Assembly (NCBI GenBank): GCA_902493515.1
Contig: CABUPE010000001.1
Coordinates: 1-64,000, forward strand
Reading direction: 5' to 3'
DNA: 64,000 bases
DNA from: an uncultured Collinsella sp.
GTDB taxonomy: Bacteria > Actinomycetota > Coriobacteriia > Coriobacteriales > Coriobacteriaceae
In this document: in pieces, positions 7,509 through 15,912 of the stretch
How positions within the stretch are numbered: the first letter of the stretch is position 1
How the letters are laid out: every line of letters starts with the position of its first letter
Translations under genes and position numbers: made by a program
The notes under the pieces: generated by a model
Told to the model about the DNA's origin: nothing
What the model saw: only the letters and a program-made list of their open reading frames with translations
The model's database searches: none

Positions 7509-7729
7509 GAGGCGCTCGGCAGGCAGCGCCATTGCCGCTCGCTGTGTCGAGCGCGAGTGTCGAGAAGCCGCCACATGCCACTCAGATGTAGCATGGAGTG
7601 CCGAAGCGCACGCGCCCGTGACGAAACACTGGCGCCAACCCGTTCCGCGCACCACCCCGCCCGTAAGGTGTGTGGCGAAAGGAGGACCAGCCGCATGAAC
7701 ATCCCCGAGACACAGAGCCTACCTCGATC
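7509..7729. repeat. Direct repeat, copy A: levR upstream region and first codons
   Basis: This stretch matches 12872-13108 with scattered substitutions and small indels. Shared landmarks are GAGGCGCTCGGC, CGCTCGCTGTGTCGAGCGC, ATGGAGTGCCGAAG, CCGCCCGTAAGGTGTG and the ribosome site plus MNIPETQ start. It marks the left boundary of a duplicated lev regulator locus. Confidence 0.8.
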
Positions 7730-7885
7730 GCATTCCGCACGAGCTTCTCTGACATTTCCGCCCATTACCACGTGGAGGTCCCCGTCACGGAGATCGCCTA
7801 CGCATACGACTACATCAATTCCCGGCATGCCCCTCGCAGGCAGGCCACGCTGAACGACGGGTCCGCGGCCCGGCAGGAAGAATGA
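7695..7885 (+). pseudogene. levR copy A with a ~2.5-kb internal deletion
   Basis: The first codons (MNIPETQ) are those of the full regulator at 13061. After about a dozen codons the sequence jumps to the last ~75 codons of that gene, including the end of its second PRD domain; the tail is out of frame with the start. At the junction the tetranucleotide GCAT (7730-7733) occurs at both parental positions (13107-13110 and 15659-15662), so deletion by short homology is likely. No working product is expected. The remnant sits directly upstream of the PTS genes, where an active levR would be expected. Confidence 0.85.
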
Positions 7886-7948
7886 CGCGCCTCGGCACAG
7901 GCCATGCCGAAACGCGTCACGCAAGCAAAGGAAGGAAGCCAACATCAC

Positions 7949-8437
7949 ATGAGCATCATCGCAGCACGCATCGACAACCGCCTGCTACACGGCATAGTGG
8001 CAACCCAGTGGGTACCCGAGTTCCGTCCGCAGCGTCTCATGGTCATCGATGACATCGTCGCCAACGACCCGACCAAGAAGGCTGCCATGCGGATGGCAAA
8101 GCCCTCGGGAGTCGCCCTCTCCATTATCAACAAGGAGACGGCTCTCGCGAACTATCGGGCGGGCAAGTACGACGACCACACGGTCTTCATCGTGGCGCGA
8201 GACCCCCAGACCATCCTCGACGTCATACAGACGGGCCAGGTTGTTCCCACACTCGTGGTCGGAGGCACAGTCTTTCCCGAAGAGGGGTCAGACGCCGTCC
8301 AGGTGAGCAGTCGCGCCTACGTCACCAAAGACGAGCTGCCCGCATATCGAGCGATTGCTGGCACCGGCTGCGATATCACCGTTCGCTATGTGCCGGCCGA
8401 CAAGCCCGTAGAGCTCTCCAGCATCATCACGCTTTAG
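7949..8437 (+). CDS. levE: PTS mannose/fructose/sorbose family IIB component
   Basis: Predicted 162-residue cytoplasmic phosphocarrier of the PTS. The phosphorylated His is seen in RIDNRLLHGIVATQW (His14), the family signature; the length is usual. It takes phosphate from IIA (10113-10517) and passes it to sugar held by IIC/IID. Start ATG 7949 follows GGAAGGAAG. Gene order here is IIB-IIC-IID-IIA followed by a GH32 enzyme, a variant of the lev operon layout, so the likely substrate is a fructose or fructan-derived sugar. A 20-codon second copy of its start lies at 15851-15910. Confidence 0.92.
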   Translation: MSIIAARIDNRLLHGIVATQWVPEFRPQRLMVIDDIVANDPTKKAAMRMAKPSGVALSIINKETALANYRAGKYDDHTVFIVARDPQTILDVIQTGQVVPTLVVGGTVFPEEGSDAVQVSSRAYVTKDELPAYRAIAGTGCDITVRYVPADKPVELSSIITL

Positions 8438-8452
8438 CAAGGGAGTGAACTT

Positions 8453-9226
8453 ATGACACCATCCATCATCCAGATAGCCGTCGTTACACTCATCGCCTTC
8501 ATCTACGGAGCCGAGAAGAACGCGGGACAAATTCTCACGAACATGTCCGTCACGCCAGCATGGTTCGTCGGACTTGCGCTCGGCGACCCCGTAACTGGCC
8601 TCGCCGTCGGCGCCATCGTCCAACTCATGAGCCTGGGCGTGGCGGCCATGGGAGGAGCCTCCGTCCCCGACTATCCCACTGCCGCCATCATTGGCGCCGT
8701 CGTTGCCATCACCTCGGGTCAGGAGGCGAGCGTCGACGTTGCCGCCGGAATCGCAGTCGGCATGCTCGGCCTTCAGCTCGACGTCATCGCCAAGACGGCA
8801 AACGGCTTCCTCGGGCGTGCCTCGCAGCGCTTTGCCGAAGAGGGCAAGTACTCGCAGATGAAGAGCGTACTTTTCCTCGGTCCGGTCTTCTATGGCCTTA
8901 CGGCGGCCATCCCCACGTTTGCCGTACTGCTCTTTGGCGCCGATGCCGTCAACGCTTTCCTCTCCGTCATGCCCTCCTGGTTCACGACCGGCCTCTCCAT
9001 CGCCGCCGGTATCCTCCCCGTCGTCGGCCTTGCGATGCTTCTGTCCTTCATGCCAATGAAGAAGTTCATCGCCTACGCCATCGTTGGCTTCGTTCTGGCC
9101 GCCTACCTGCAGATAAGCATTCTCCCCATCGCCCTGCTCGGTGCCGCCGCGGCCATCGAGTACTACAAGTCGCACAGCAATCCGTCCGTAAACGCCCTCG
9201 ACGCTGGAGGTCTGGAAGATGAGTAA
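8453..9226 (+). CDS. levF: PTS mannose/fructose/sorbose family IIC component
   Basis: Predicted 257-residue integral membrane permease subunit with about seven to eight hydrophobic segments, starting IQIAVVTLIAFIYGAEKN and including the family motif region GDPVTGLAVGAIVQLMSLGV. It forms the sugar channel with IID. Start ATG 8453, with AAGGGAG upstream. The stop overlaps the IID start by 8 nt (9219-9226), showing coupling. Confidence 0.92.
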   Translation: MTPSIIQIAVVTLIAFIYGAEKNAGQILTNMSVTPAWFVGLALGDPVTGLAVGAIVQLMSLGVAAMGGASVPDYPTAAIIGAVVAITSGQEASVDVAAGIAVGMLGLQLDVIAKTANGFLGRASQRFAEEGKYSQMKSVLFLGPVFYGLTAAIPTFAVLLFGADAVNAFLSVMPSWFTTGLSIAAGILPVVGLAMLLSFMPMKKFIAYAIVGFVLAAYLQISILPIALLGAAAAIEYYKSHSNPSVNALDAGGLEDE

Positions 9227-10079
9227 CGAAGTTAACGCCACCAAGGCAAACGAAGCGCCAACCTGCCTGGCAGACGGAACGTACCAGCCAGTCCTCACCG
9301 TTTCCGATCTCGACCGTTGCGGCCGCCGCTGGATGCTCGGCGCGTCCATCTATAACTATGAGTCCCAGTGTGCCCCGGCGGTCATGTTCGCAACCGAACC
9401 CGCCCTGCGCAAGATCTATGCAGGAGACGAGGAGGGCTACCGCAGGTCACTTCTGAGCACCTATCGCTATTACAATGCGACTCCCCAGGTAAGCGGCCTG
9501 CTCCTCGGCGCCGGCCTAGCCTTGGAGGACAAGGGGCACAATGACGCCATCGACGCGGTCCAAGACCTTAAGATTGGCCTCATGGGCTCCCTCTCAGGAG
9601 TCGGCGACACGATCTTCGCCATCCTCATTCCCACCATCTTCGGCTCCATCGCCGCCTACATGGGACAGGCGGGAAACCCCGTCGGCGTGCTTCTCTGGCT
9701 TGCCGTCGCCATCGCCATCTTCGTATGGAAGCTCTTTGACTGGCGCATAGGCTATAAGTTCGGCGACAAGCTCTTCACGACCCTTGCCGAGAAGATGTCC
9801 GTTTTCACCGAGTCGACGTCGGCACTTGGCATGATGGTCGTCGGTGCGCTCATCCCCACCGTCATCAAGGTCTCGTGTGGTCTCACGTTCACCATGGGTG
9901 AAGTTACGCTCGACGTCCAGACGGGCATCCTCGACCAAATCATGGTCGGCATGCTGCCCGTAATAGCCACAGCCATCGTCTACGCCCTCGTCAAGCGCAA
10001 GGTCAGCATCAACAAGATTGTCCTCGGCATCCTCATCATCTCGTGGGTGTGCGCGGCTTTCGGCATTCTTGCTGCCTAG
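9219..10079 (+). CDS. levG: PTS mannose/fructose/sorbose family IID component
   Basis: Predicted 286-residue membrane subunit. The N-terminal half is cytoplasmic with typical IID sequence (RRWMLGASIYNYESQ, GLGLALEDKG-like region), followed by GLMGSLSGVGDTIFAILIPT and several C-terminal membrane helices. Works as a complex with IIC. Overlap with IIC and tight spacing to IIA place it in one operon. Confidence 0.92.
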   Translation: MSNEVNATKANEAPTCLADGTYQPVLTVSDLDRCGRRWMLGASIYNYESQCAPAVMFATEPALRKIYAGDEEGYRRSLLSTYRYYNATPQVSGLLLGAGLALEDKGHNDAIDAVQDLKIGLMGSLSGVGDTIFAILIPTIFGSIAAYMGQAGNPVGVLLWLAVAIAIFVWKLFDWRIGYKFGDKLFTTLAEKMSVFTESTSALGMMVVGALIPTVIKVSCGLTFTMGEVTLDVQTGILDQIMVGMLPVIATAIVYALVKRKVSINKIVLGILIISWVCAAFGILAA

Positions 10080-10112
10080 CCTAGGGCTAGACCAACCCAC
10101 AAAGGACGCATT

Positions 10113-10517
10113 ATGAGGCACATCATCATTGCATCGCACTACGGCCTGGCAGCCGGACTCGGAGACACGCTCAAGGCCATCATAGGACCGGGGCACGACA
10201 TCAGGGTTGTCTGCGCGTTTACAGACGAAACCCCGCTCGAGGAGAAGCTCGCCAGCGCATTCGAGGGCATCGCCGAAGATGACGAGACCCTCGTTCTCAC
10301 CGACATCCTTCAGGGCAGCGTAAACCAGCTCGTAGCCTGCTCGGCTCCGCGAGGCGCGTTCATAGTGACCGGCGTAAACCTTCCCGTGGCCCTCGAGCTC
10401 TCGCTCCACGCCGGACAGCTTACTCCCGATGTGGTGAGGCATGTCGTCACCCAAGCCAAAGAGCAGCTCGTCTACCTCGGAGATCTGACTCCGGACGTTG
10501 AAGAAGAAGACGAATAG
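10113..10517 (+). CDS. levD: PTS mannose/fructose family IIA component
   Basis: Predicted 134-residue cytoplasmic IIA domain. The active His is in IIIASHYGLAAG (His9), and the second conserved region TDILQGSVNQL is present. It receives phosphate from HPr and passes it to IIB. In Bacillus lev operons IIA comes first; here it is fourth, after IID. The acidic C-terminal tail (VEEEDE) is a local feature. Ribosome site AAAGGACGC upstream of ATG 10113. Confidence 0.9.
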   Translation: MRHIIIASHYGLAAGLGDTLKAIIGPGHDIRVVCAFTDETPLEEKLASAFEGIAEDDETLVLTDILQGSVNQLVACSAPRGAFIVTGVNLPVALELSLHAGQLTPDVVRHVVTQAKEQLVYLGDLTPDVEEEDE

Positions 10518-10546
10518 GAAAGACGCGACAGTAAGGAGGACGAGAC

Positions 10547-11983
10547 ATGCGCAAAGTCCCGACCAATAACCAGCACCTGTTCTACCAACCGAAGGACGTG
10601 TGGGTGGGAGACGTCATGCCCTTCGGCAAGGACGGCACGTTCTATCTATACCACCAGCGTGACACGCGCGACCCCGCTCCGCTTGCCGAAGGACAGCCCT
10701 TTGGGTGGTCGCTCGCGACCACCCAGGACTTCGTGACGTACCAGGAACACGGAACGGCGATCCCCCACGGCGGAGAAGACGACCAAGACCAGTTCATCTA
10801 CGCCGGAACCGTCTACGAGGCAAAAGGGGAGGTACGCGCTTTCTATACCGGGTTCAACCGCAACTACCTGCGAGAAGGCAAAACGTCCCAGGTGCTCATG
10901 CAGGCGAAGGCCTGCTCGGATGATTATGCGACGTGGAAAAAGACGGGTGTTGCAGCAGAGCTCACGCCTCAGCCAGGATACGATGGGCGCAACTGGCGCG
11001 ACCCTTTCGTAATATGGGATGACGACCGGAAGGAATACCTCCTCGTACTGGGCACGCGTAAGGGAGACGACCCCTCCAAAACCCTCCAAACTGGCAGGCT
11101 CGTTCACTTTACGTCGAAGGACCTCGAGCACTGGCAGTTCAAGGGCGACTTTTGGGCCCCCGGCCTCTACACCATGTTCGAAATGCCAGACATTTTCAAA
11201 ATTGGCGATTGGTGGTACCTGGTCTACTCTGAGTACAGCGACGAGAACAAGATCGTCTACCGCATGAGCCGCGATCTCTACGGTCCGTGGGAGAAGCCGA
11301 GAGATGACGCCTTCGACGGGAGGGCGTATTACGCCGGACGGACCGCCTTCGACGGATCGCGCAGGATTCTGTCCGGCTGGGTCCCCACGCGCGAGAACGA
11401 CGATGACCGGGCCAACTGGCTTTGGGGTGGCTCGTTTATGCCCCATGAGGTGTACCAGCGCCCCAATGGCACCCTCGGCGTTCGCCCTCCCCAAAGCATA
11501 AGGGATGCGTTCGAGTGCCCTGATGCCGTCCCGGATATCGAGCTTCGCGGAGACCACGAACGAACGGAGTGCGTAATCACCGAAAACGCAGGCGAGATCT
11601 TCTGCTTCGAGGCAGACGTGACGTTCAGGGACGCTTGCGACTTCTCAATTCGAGCCTACAAGAATCTCGAGACCGACGAGTCGTACGAATACCGCTTCGA
11701 CCTCGACGCGAATCGGCTCTCGTTCGACAAGAGTCCCTGTTACAAGTGGTTCCGCGTAATGGATAAGGGGCTTTGGAGGCCAGTCTGGCTCGAGTCCGGG
11801 CGTTCTTACCACCTGCAGCTCATCGTTGACGACAACATCCTCGTCCTCTACCTCGACGGTACCGCACTCACGACACGCGTCTGCGAGAAGTTCGGCCACT
11901 CGCTTGCTGTTACGGTAACGAATGGCGAACTCAAACTGTCCAACATAGCCTTGGCGAAGGGGCTGCGCGAACAGGAAAAGTAA
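10547..11983 (+). CDS. Glycoside hydrolase family 32-like beta-fructosidase
   Basis: Predicted 478-residue intracellular enzyme (no signal peptide) with an N-terminal five-blade propeller and a C-terminal beta-sandwich. Recognisable parts are the region where the nucleophile Asp should lie (WVGDVMPFG, Asp22), the WRDPFV motif with its stabilising Asp, the acid/base position FEMPDIF, and RILSGWVPTREND. The usual WMNDPNG and EC motifs are altered, so this is a divergent GH32 member. With the man-family PTS it would split imported phosphorylated sucrose, kestose or short fructans. It lies 29 nt after IIA with AAGGAGG upstream, so it is the operon's last gene. Confidence 0.82.
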   Translation: MRKVPTNNQHLFYQPKDVWVGDVMPFGKDGTFYLYHQRDTRDPAPLAEGQPFGWSLATTQDFVTYQEHGTAIPHGGEDDQDQFIYAGTVYEAKGEVRAFYTGFNRNYLREGKTSQVLMQAKACSDDYATWKKTGVAAELTPQPGYDGRNWRDPFVIWDDDRKEYLLVLGTRKGDDPSKTLQTGRLVHFTSKDLEHWQFKGDFWAPGLYTMFEMPDIFKIGDWWYLVYSEYSDENKIVYRMSRDLYGPWEKPRDDAFDGRAYYAGRTAFDGSRRILSGWVPTRENDDDRANWLWGGSFMPHEVYQRPNGTLGVRPPQSIRDAFECPDAVPDIELRGDHERTECVITENAGEIFCFEADVTFRDACDFSIRAYKNLETDESYEYRFDLDANRLSFDKSPCYKWFRVMDKGLWRPVWLESGRSYHLQLIVDDNILVLYLDGTALTTRVCEKFGHSLAVTVTNGELKLSNIALAKGLREQEK

Positions 11984-12033
11984 GCCAGTGAACCTCGTCG
12001 CCACAGCGACTCCCCCAGCAAAACATGCGAACA

Positions 12034-12067
12034 ACGGGTCCGGCCGCATTTCGGCGACCGGACCCGT
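12034..12067 (+). terminator. Terminator-like hairpin after the lev operon
   Basis: Arms ACGGGTCCGG (12034-12043) and CCGGACCCGT (12058-12067), 14-nt loop. The T-run is poor, so it may be a weak or factor-assisted terminator. Confidence 0.55.
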
Positions 12068-12129
12068 CCTGCGCCCTGATGGCACATGGCCCCAGGCTGC
12101 CGACAGCAAGGCGGCCTTAGGGGCCTCGC

Positions 12130-12289
12130 TTACAGGTTGCGGAGCGCGTCGACGAGGGGGCCTTGTCCTCGGCGACTCGTTGGCCTGCTTGATGACCTTC
12201 GCGGACACGCCGGTCACCACGGCACCGGCCGGCACGTCCTCCACGCATACGGCACCGGTGGCCACCGTGGCGCCCTTGCCCACGCGAAC
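12130..12289 (-). pseudogene. dapH: C-terminal remnant of dapH (tetrahydrodipicolinate N-acetyltransferase)
   Basis: The frame reads VRVGKGATVATGAVCVEDVP and then GAVVTGVSAKVIKQANE, the end of the left-handed beta-helix and tail of DapH. A frameshift follows, after which another frame gives GPLVDALRNL and a TAA at 12130-12132, the normal end. Only about 50 of the usual ~235 residues remain. It is fused directly to the dapA remnant at about 12290. DapH belongs to the acetylated DAP/lysine pathway. Confidence 0.7.
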
Positions 12290-12780
12290 ATGCGCATGAT
12301 GTTGGGGTGGGCGGCCAGACGCTCCACGTTGGCCGCGCTGATGCTGCAGCCGGTGCGCCCGGGGATGTTGTAGATGATGCAGGGGATGTCCACCGCGCTG
12401 GCCGTGTGAACGAGGCACTGGTAGATGTCCTCCTCGTTGGACTTGTTGCAGTACGGCGAGATGATGAGCGGGGCGTCGGCGTTCAGCTTCTAGTACGTGA
12501 GGCTCTTGCGCGCCTGCGTGGCCGTGCAGTTGGAGCCCGAACCGGCGATGGCCGGCACGTGCCCGGCCACGTGCTCCACGACTAACTTGACGACCTCGTT
12601 GTTTTCCTCGTCGGTCATCGTGGCTGACTTGCCGGTGGTGCCCAGTGTGAGGATGGCGTCGGTGCCGCTCTCGATCTGGAGTTCGAGCAGCATCTCGAGC
12701 TGGGCAAAGTTGACGGAGCCGTCCTCGTCGAATGGCGTGACGAGCGCGATTATGGAACCCTCGAGCTTGCGGACGTCCAT
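12290..12780 (-). pseudogene. dapA: N-terminal half of dapA (4-hydroxy-tetrahydrodipicolinate synthase), broken
   Basis: Begins MDVRKLEGSIIALVTPFDED at 12780 with AGGAAACC upstream. It contains the Schiff-base domain signature GTTGKSATMT and the later stretch YNIPGRTGCSISAANVERLA. An in-frame TAG at 12490-12492 interrupts it after ARKSLTY, and at about 12290 it breaks off into the tail of dapH. Roughly 160 of ~295 residues remain. It therefore cannot make an active enzyme. Together with dapH and lysA fragments it marks a destroyed lysine/DAP gene cluster. Confidence 0.85.
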
Positions 12781-12871
12781 GGTTTCCTGCCTTTCCGAGC
12801 CGTCCGGGCGCGGGGCGTCCGCGCCAGCGGCAGAGTCGGTTCGAGCGATGTAGCCAGAGACGGAGCAAACG

Positions 12872-13108
12872 GCGAGGCGCTCGGCGGACAGCGCCGTTGC
12901 CGCTCGCTGTGTCGAGCGCAAGTGTCGAGAAGTCGCCATATGTCACTACAGATGTATCATGGAGTGCCGAAGTGCACGCGCCCGTGACGGAACGCGGGCG
13001 CCAACCCGTCCCGAGCACCACCCCGCCCGTAAGGTGTGGGACGAAAGGAGGACCAGCCGCATGAACATCCCCGAGACACAGAAAGACCTGCTTGCCTACC
13101 TCGATCGC
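12872..13108. repeat. Direct repeat, copy B: levR upstream region and first codons
   Basis: Partner of 7509-7729. The match starts at GAGGCGCTCGGC and runs through the levR ribosome site into its first 16 codons; upstream of it the flanks differ (dapA remnant here, degenerate DNA at copy A). Homologous stretches this long can recombine and would then delete or invert material between them. Confidence 0.8.
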
Positions 13109-15814
13109 ATCACGCGCGAGCTTGGCAGCACGCGGGGCGGGCGCATCCAGAACCGTCTCGACCACTTCACCACGGCATCTATAACCGACTCGCTCGCCAT
13201 CTCGCGCAGCCTGGCAAGTCAGTATCTCAACGAGCTCGTGCGCGCTGGCCTCGTGGTGAAAGCAGGGGCGCGACCGGTGTGCTACTTCCACCGCCGCTCC
13301 CTCGAACGCTTCTTCCAGTCTCGCATTGAGCGTAGCACCTACCCTTCGGTCGAGCAGCTCTTCGCCACGCTCGGAAACGGCGAGCGACTCGACTTTGACC
13401 GCGCAATCGGTCACGAGCTGAGCCTTGCGCCCTGCATCAGCCAGCTCTGCGCCGCGCTCAAGTACCCGCCAGCTGGCCTGCCCATCCTGCTCTGTGGCGC
13501 TTCGGGAACCGGCAAGGGTCTACTCGCCGAACTTGCCCTCGAATACGGCAAGAACGTCGGCGTCCTGCAGCAGGAAGCCAAGCTTGTGAGCATCGACTGC
13601 TCGCATTACGCAGACGATGCCCGCGCGCTCACTCACGATCTGTGCGCAGATGGCGGGCCTGCAGATCGGGCGAGCGGCGGCATCGTTTATCTCAAGGACG
13701 TCGACACCCTCTCACCCGCTGCCCAGGACGCGCTCTTGGAGTGGGCCTCCGCACAGGCGGGCGCCATTGTGCCAGCCCCTGCTGCGCGCCTTATCTTTGC
13801 CACCTCAAACGAGGCAGACAGTACCGAGTGCCGCAGCCTCACGCGTCGCATCCCCATGTCCGCCCAGGTGCCGTCTCTGCGCGAGCGCACCCAGGAGGAG
13901 CGTGAGGAACTGACTCTCCACTTCCTCAAGGAGGAGGGCCGACGCATAGGACGCGACATCCTCATAAGTCGCGGAGCCTTCCGAGCCCTCGCCGGCACCA
14001 ACTTCGAGGAGAACGTACGCGGCCTACGCGACTGCATCACCAACTGTTGCGCCGAGGCCTATCTAGACACGAAGGGTGACAGCCTGGAGATTCGCACCTA
14101 CCAGCTTCCCTCCGCAATCCTTGCCGGCTCCGCACTTGAGCGCAGCGAGAACGATATGCAGCTCATCGACACCACCCGGAGCATCCAAAGCCAGGCGGAC
14201 GACCGCGCACGGCATGTACTCGACGCCATGCTGGAGCCATACGAGAGCTATCGCGAAGGCACGCTTGATGGGAGCGCGTGCAGCGCTCAGCTGGTGGAGC
14301 GAGCCCGCGACCTTGAGGACTACCTGGCGTTCGGGCAAAACCCGGGCCGCTCGAAGTCCGACGCATACGAGCAGATCGCCGACAGCGTCGTCACTTCCGT
14401 GAACGAACTCTACTCGATCGATTTGTCCCGAAAGAGCTCGCATCTAATCGCCCAGGGCATCTGCCTCCAGCTGTGGCCGCCCGCAAACCTCTCGCGTTGG
14501 AAGAGCTCCCATGCAAGCGAGCTTTCCGGCATGCGCGGCGTCGTGGCCCAGCGCAACCGCTTTGCCGTTACTGTCTGCGCCTGCATCGCTGATGAACTCA
14601 AGGCTACGCTCGGCATCGCGCTCGACGATCTCACGTGTCTGCTCGTCCTTGCGCATGCGGCACTCGCACTCGACCCGTCTAAGCGTCGTCGGAGCGTCGG
14701 TATCGTCCTCAGTCATGGCTACTCGACCGCCACGAGCATCGCCGACGCTGCCAATCGGATTCTTGACACGAGGGTCTTCGAGGCCATCGATATGCCCTAC
14801 GACCAGAAGGTTACGGACGTCGCTGCTCCTCTTCAGCAAATCATCGACCGCTTCTCCTACGCAGACGAGGTCGTCATCCTCGTGGACATGGGATCGCTCC
14901 AGGATATTTATAAGAGTCTGGAATTCACCTCCGGCATGACACTCGGCATCATCAACAACGCCTCTACCGGCCTTGCGGTGGAGGTTGGCGCCGGACTTAT
15001 CGCGGGTCGCTCCGTGCGAGAGGTTCTCGACGATGCTGCGGCAGCTTGCACCTGTAATTATCACATCGTGGCGCGCAACGCCCGACCGGACGCGATTGTC
15101 TTCTGCTCCGAAGGCGGACTTGACGCAGCTGCGCGGATCCGCGATCTCGTGGCGCAGAGCCTGCCTGGCGAGTCCCCCGCGCGGCTTGTCGCCGTTGACT
15201 GGCGGCAGCTCGCCAATAACGGATCTGAGGATGCCGCCTTCTCCCAGTACAACGTGCGCTCGGTCATCGGCACGGACAATCCGCACGCCGACGGAGTCCC
15301 GTTCATTTCGCTCGAGGAACTCATCGCCGGCGAAGGAACGGCCCAGATAGACCGCGCCTTCGCACGCTTGCTCGACGCTGACGGCTTGCGCACGTTCCAC
15401 CAGAATCTCGTCAAGAACATGACCCTCAGGAACGTGGTCGAGTCCATCACAATCCTTAACCCCAACAAGCTCTTCGGCGAAATCGAGAGTGCCGCGGAGC
15501 GGCTCCAGCAGCTCACCGGAGACGTGATTGGCGCTCGTGTGAGCATGGGGCTCTACGTGCACCTGTGTTGTCTCGTGGAGCGCCTCGTGACCAGAAGCCC
15601 CATCGAGAACTACGCAGACGAGCAGCGCTTCGCCAATGAACACAACGATTTCGTCGAGGCATTCCGCACGAGCTTCTCTGACATTTCCGCCCATTACCAC
15701 GTGGAGGTCCCCGTCACGGAGATCGCCTACGCATACGACTACATCAATTCCCGGCATACCCCGCGCAGGCAGGCCACGCTGAACGATGGGCCCGCGGCCC
15801 AGCAGGACGAGTGA
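13061..15814 (+). CDS. levR: LevR-type PRD transcriptional regulator, with an altered AAA+ domain
   Basis: Predicted 917-residue multi-domain regulator of the lev PTS. Order: N-terminal winged helix (about 1-80), AAA+ domain (about 115-370), PRD1 (about 400-560), a mannose-type EIIA-like domain beginning RRRSVGIVLSHGYSTAT, an EIIB-like segment, and PRD2 near the C-terminus (YVHLCCLVERL). Walker A GASGTGKG is intact at 146-153. The GAFTGA loop used to contact sigma-54 is absent, and the Walker B acidic pair is Lys212-Asp213 (VYLKD). Start ATG 13061 has AGGAGG 9 nt upstream. PTS phosphorylation of the PRDs would be expected to tune activity. It may act on the promoter of the lev operon about 5 kb upstream. 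Confidence 0.88.
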   Translation: MNIPETQKDLLAYLDRITRELGSTRGGRIQNRLDHFTTASITDSLAISRSLASQYLNELVRAGLVVKAGARPVCYFHRRSLERFFQSRIERSTYPSVEQLFATLGNGERLDFDRAIGHELSLAPCISQLCAALKYPPAGLPILLCGASGTGKGLLAELALEYGKNVGVLQQEAKLVSIDCSHYADDARALTHDLCADGGPADRASGGIVYLKDVDTLSPAAQDALLEWASAQAGAIVPAPAARLIFATSNEADSTECRSLTRRIPMSAQVPSLRERTQEEREELTLHFLKEEGRRIGRDILISRGAFRALAGTNFEENVRGLRDCITNCCAEAYLDTKGDSLEIRTYQLPSAILAGSALERSENDMQLIDTTRSIQSQADDRARHVLDAMLEPYESYREGTLDGSACSAQLVERARDLEDYLAFGQNPGRSKSDAYEQIADSVVTSVNELYSIDLSRKSSHLIAQGICLQLWPPANLSRWKSSHASELSGMRGVVAQRNRFAVTVCACIADELKATLGIALDDLTCLLVLAHAALALDPSKRRRSVGIVLSHGYSTATSIADAANRILDTRVFEAIDMPYDQKVTDVAAPLQQIIDRFSYADEVVILVDMGSLQDIYKSLEFTSGMTLGIINNASTGLAVEVGAGLIAGRSVREVLDDAAAACTCNYHIVARNARPDAIVFCSEGGLDAAARIRDLVAQSLPGESPARLVAVDWRQLANNGSEDAAFSQYNVRSVIGTDNPHADGVPFISLEELIAGEGTAQIDRAFARLLDADGLRTFHQNLVKNMTLRNVVESITILNPNKLFGEIESAAERLQQLTGDVIGARVSMGLYVHLCCLVERLVTRSPIENYADEQRFANEHNDFVEAFRTSFSDISAHYHVEVPVTEIAYAYDYINSRHTPRRQATLNDGPAAQQDE

Positions 15815-15910
15815 CGCGCCTCGCAAGCAAAGGAAGGAAGCCAACATCACATGAGCATCATCGCCGCATGTATCGACAACCGCCTGCTACACGGCATAGT
15901 GGCAACCCAG
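15659..15910. repeat. Direct repeat of 7730-7980: levR end, spacer and IIB start
   Basis: The levR 3' end, the spacer with GCAAGCAAAGGAAGGAAG and the first 20 codons of IIB match the region before the working IIB gene. Copy B lacks about 27 nt of the spacer. Similarity stops at about 15911, where the lysA remnant begins. Confidence 0.8.
15851..15910 (+). pseudogene. Truncated second copy of the PTS IIB gene
   Basis: Reads MSIIAACIDNRLLHGIVATQ, identical to the active copy except Cys for Arg at residue 7, then stops matching. The phospho-His is kept, but the remaining ~140 codons are gone. It shows that a second PTS cluster once followed the full-length levR. Confidence 0.85.
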
Positions 15911-15912
15911 CG

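Noticed and set aside
7700..7948. Sigma-54 promoter before the PTS genes, expected for a LevR-controlled operon
   Set aside because: No TGGCAC-N5-TTGC-like pair was found upstream of 7949, in line with the missing GAFTGA motif.
11645..13414. 589-codon minus-strand frame spanning the GH32 end, dap remnants and the levR start
   Set aside because: It crosses several unrelated genes; only the short dapH-like piece inside it is meaningful and is listed as a remnant.
14444..15850. 468-codon minus-strand frame opposite levR
   Set aside because: Antisense artefact of G/C-rich third positions; no domain, and levR is coherent on the plus strand.
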